From positions 1-6,507 of the forward strand of contig JAKDKP010000133.1 of assembly GCA_030453285.1 (NCBI GenBank): a stretch of DNA of 6,507 nucleotides. Reading direction: 5' to 3'. The stretch comes from Propionibacteriales bacterium. Its GTDB lineage: Bacteria > Actinomycetota > Actinomycetes > Propionibacteriales > Propionibacteriaceae. The translations under genes and the position numbers were made by a program. This document shows, in pieces, positions 6,003-6,507 of this stretch (position 1 is the stretch's first letter; every line of letters starts with the position of its first letter). Below the pieces are notes generated by a model. The model was not told the origin of the DNA. It saw nothing but the letters and a program-made list of their open reading frames with translations, and did no database searches.

Positions 6003-6507
6003 TGCGGTTCAACCGGGGCGGTCTGGTGGCCGTCTGGGGTGGACTCATCGCCTTGGCGATGATCATGGTCGGCGCCTGCAGCACCCCCACAGACCGCGCC
6101 GGCCAGACACCATCCAGTCCGACGGGGTCGGCAACACCGCCTCCGCCGCCGGCCACCTCACCGAGCCCAACTCCTGCCGGTGCCGAGTTGCCGCGTGGCG
6201 GACGGAAGCTGTTCCCGACCTACCGTCTGGTCGGCTATTCCGGTCATCCGTCCGCGAAGGGGCAGGGCCGGCTCGGCATCGGCAAACTTGAGGACCGGGT
6301 GGTGGAACTGGAGAAGCGCGCGAAACCGTACGGCAAGGGTCGCAAGGTGCTGCCGGTCCTGGAGTTGATCACCACAACGGTCCACGCCTCTCCGGGCAAG
6401 GACGGCAAGTACCGCAGCCGCACCGACGACAAGATCATTGCCGAGCATCTGCGGGTGGCCCGCAAGTACAAGGGCGTCCTGCTGTTGAACATCCAACCCG
6501 GGCAGGC
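6002..6507 (+). CDS. Putative secreted lipoprotein, N-terminal part (cut by window end)
   Basis: The ATG shares its A with the lpd stop (TGATG), so translation is probably coupled. The first 168 codons are visible. Residues 1-26 are a lipoprotein signal: MRFNR, a hydrophobic core, and the lipobox VGAC with Cys26 as the lipidated residue. Residues 27-62 are a Pro/Ser/Thr-rich linker (TPPPPPATSPSPTPAG), typical for tethering a domain outside the membrane. From about 65 a folded domain begins: RKLFPTYRLVGYSGHPSAKG, then KVLPVLELITTTVHASPGKDG and, near the edge, GVLLLNIQPGQA. I recall similar blocks (a glycine-rich start, a PVLELI-like strand, an LxxQPG strand) in uncharacterised actinobacterial secreted proteins, perhaps with a TIM-barrel-like fold, but I cannot name a function. 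The link to lpd is positional only. Confidence 0.8.
   Translation, partial: MRFNRGGLVAVWGGLIALAMIMVGACSTPTDRAGQTPSSPTGSATPPPPPATSPSPTPAGAELPRGGRKLFPTYRLVGYSGHPSAKGQGRLGIGKLEDRVVELEKRAKPYGKGRKVLPVLELITTTVHASPGKDGKYRSRTDDKIIAEHLRVARKYKGVLLLNIQPGQ

Overview
The window is dense, high-GC coding DNA of a chromosomal, housekeeping type. GC-rich third codon positions, GTG starts, promoters with little or no leader, and the closest remembered protein relatives (a mycobacterial-type dihydrolipoyl dehydrogenase, a PGPGW membrane protein, an HTH-MurA fusion) all point to an actinomycete. Propionibacteriales is my best guess, but the sequence alone does not settle it. I see no insertion sequence, phage gene, CRISPR array, tRNA or rRNA.

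Layout: (a) 1-733, minus strand: a PGPGW-type three-helix membrane protein, then the N-terminal part of a glycerophosphodiester phosphodiesterase that runs off the left edge. Its reading frame appears broken in the last ~30 bases. (b) 832-1689, plus strand: pyridoxal kinase pdxY, divergent from the membrane protein gene across a 98-bp gap. (c) 1701-2759, minus strand: a YghZ/Gpr-type aldo/keto reductase, convergent with pdxY with only 11 bp between the stops. (d) 2760-2968: a 209-bp gap with a strong hairpin just after the murA stop. (e) 2969-4498, minus strand: a fusion of an N-terminal XRE-type helix-turn-helix to a complete MurA-like enolpyruvyl transferase that keeps the active-site cysteine. 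(f) 4499-4601: a divergent control region with a perfect 7-4-7 palindrome inside the likely murA promoter. (g) 4602-6002, plus strand: dihydrolipoyl dehydrogenase lpd, overlapping by one base with (h) 6002-6507+, a lipoprotein cut by the right edge.

How the parts work together: lpd serves central metabolism as the E3 of 2-oxoacid dehydrogenase complexes, murA makes the first committed peptidoglycan precursor, pdxY salvages vitamin B6, and the aldo/keto reductase probably handles reactive aldehydes. The most interesting unit is HTH-MurA with the palindrome at its own promoter. It looks like a cell-wall enzyme that could regulate its own gene, possibly also affecting the divergent lpd. A second genome-scale signal is the octamer palindrome CCGTACGG, present seven times in 6.5 kb and in all three codon phases.
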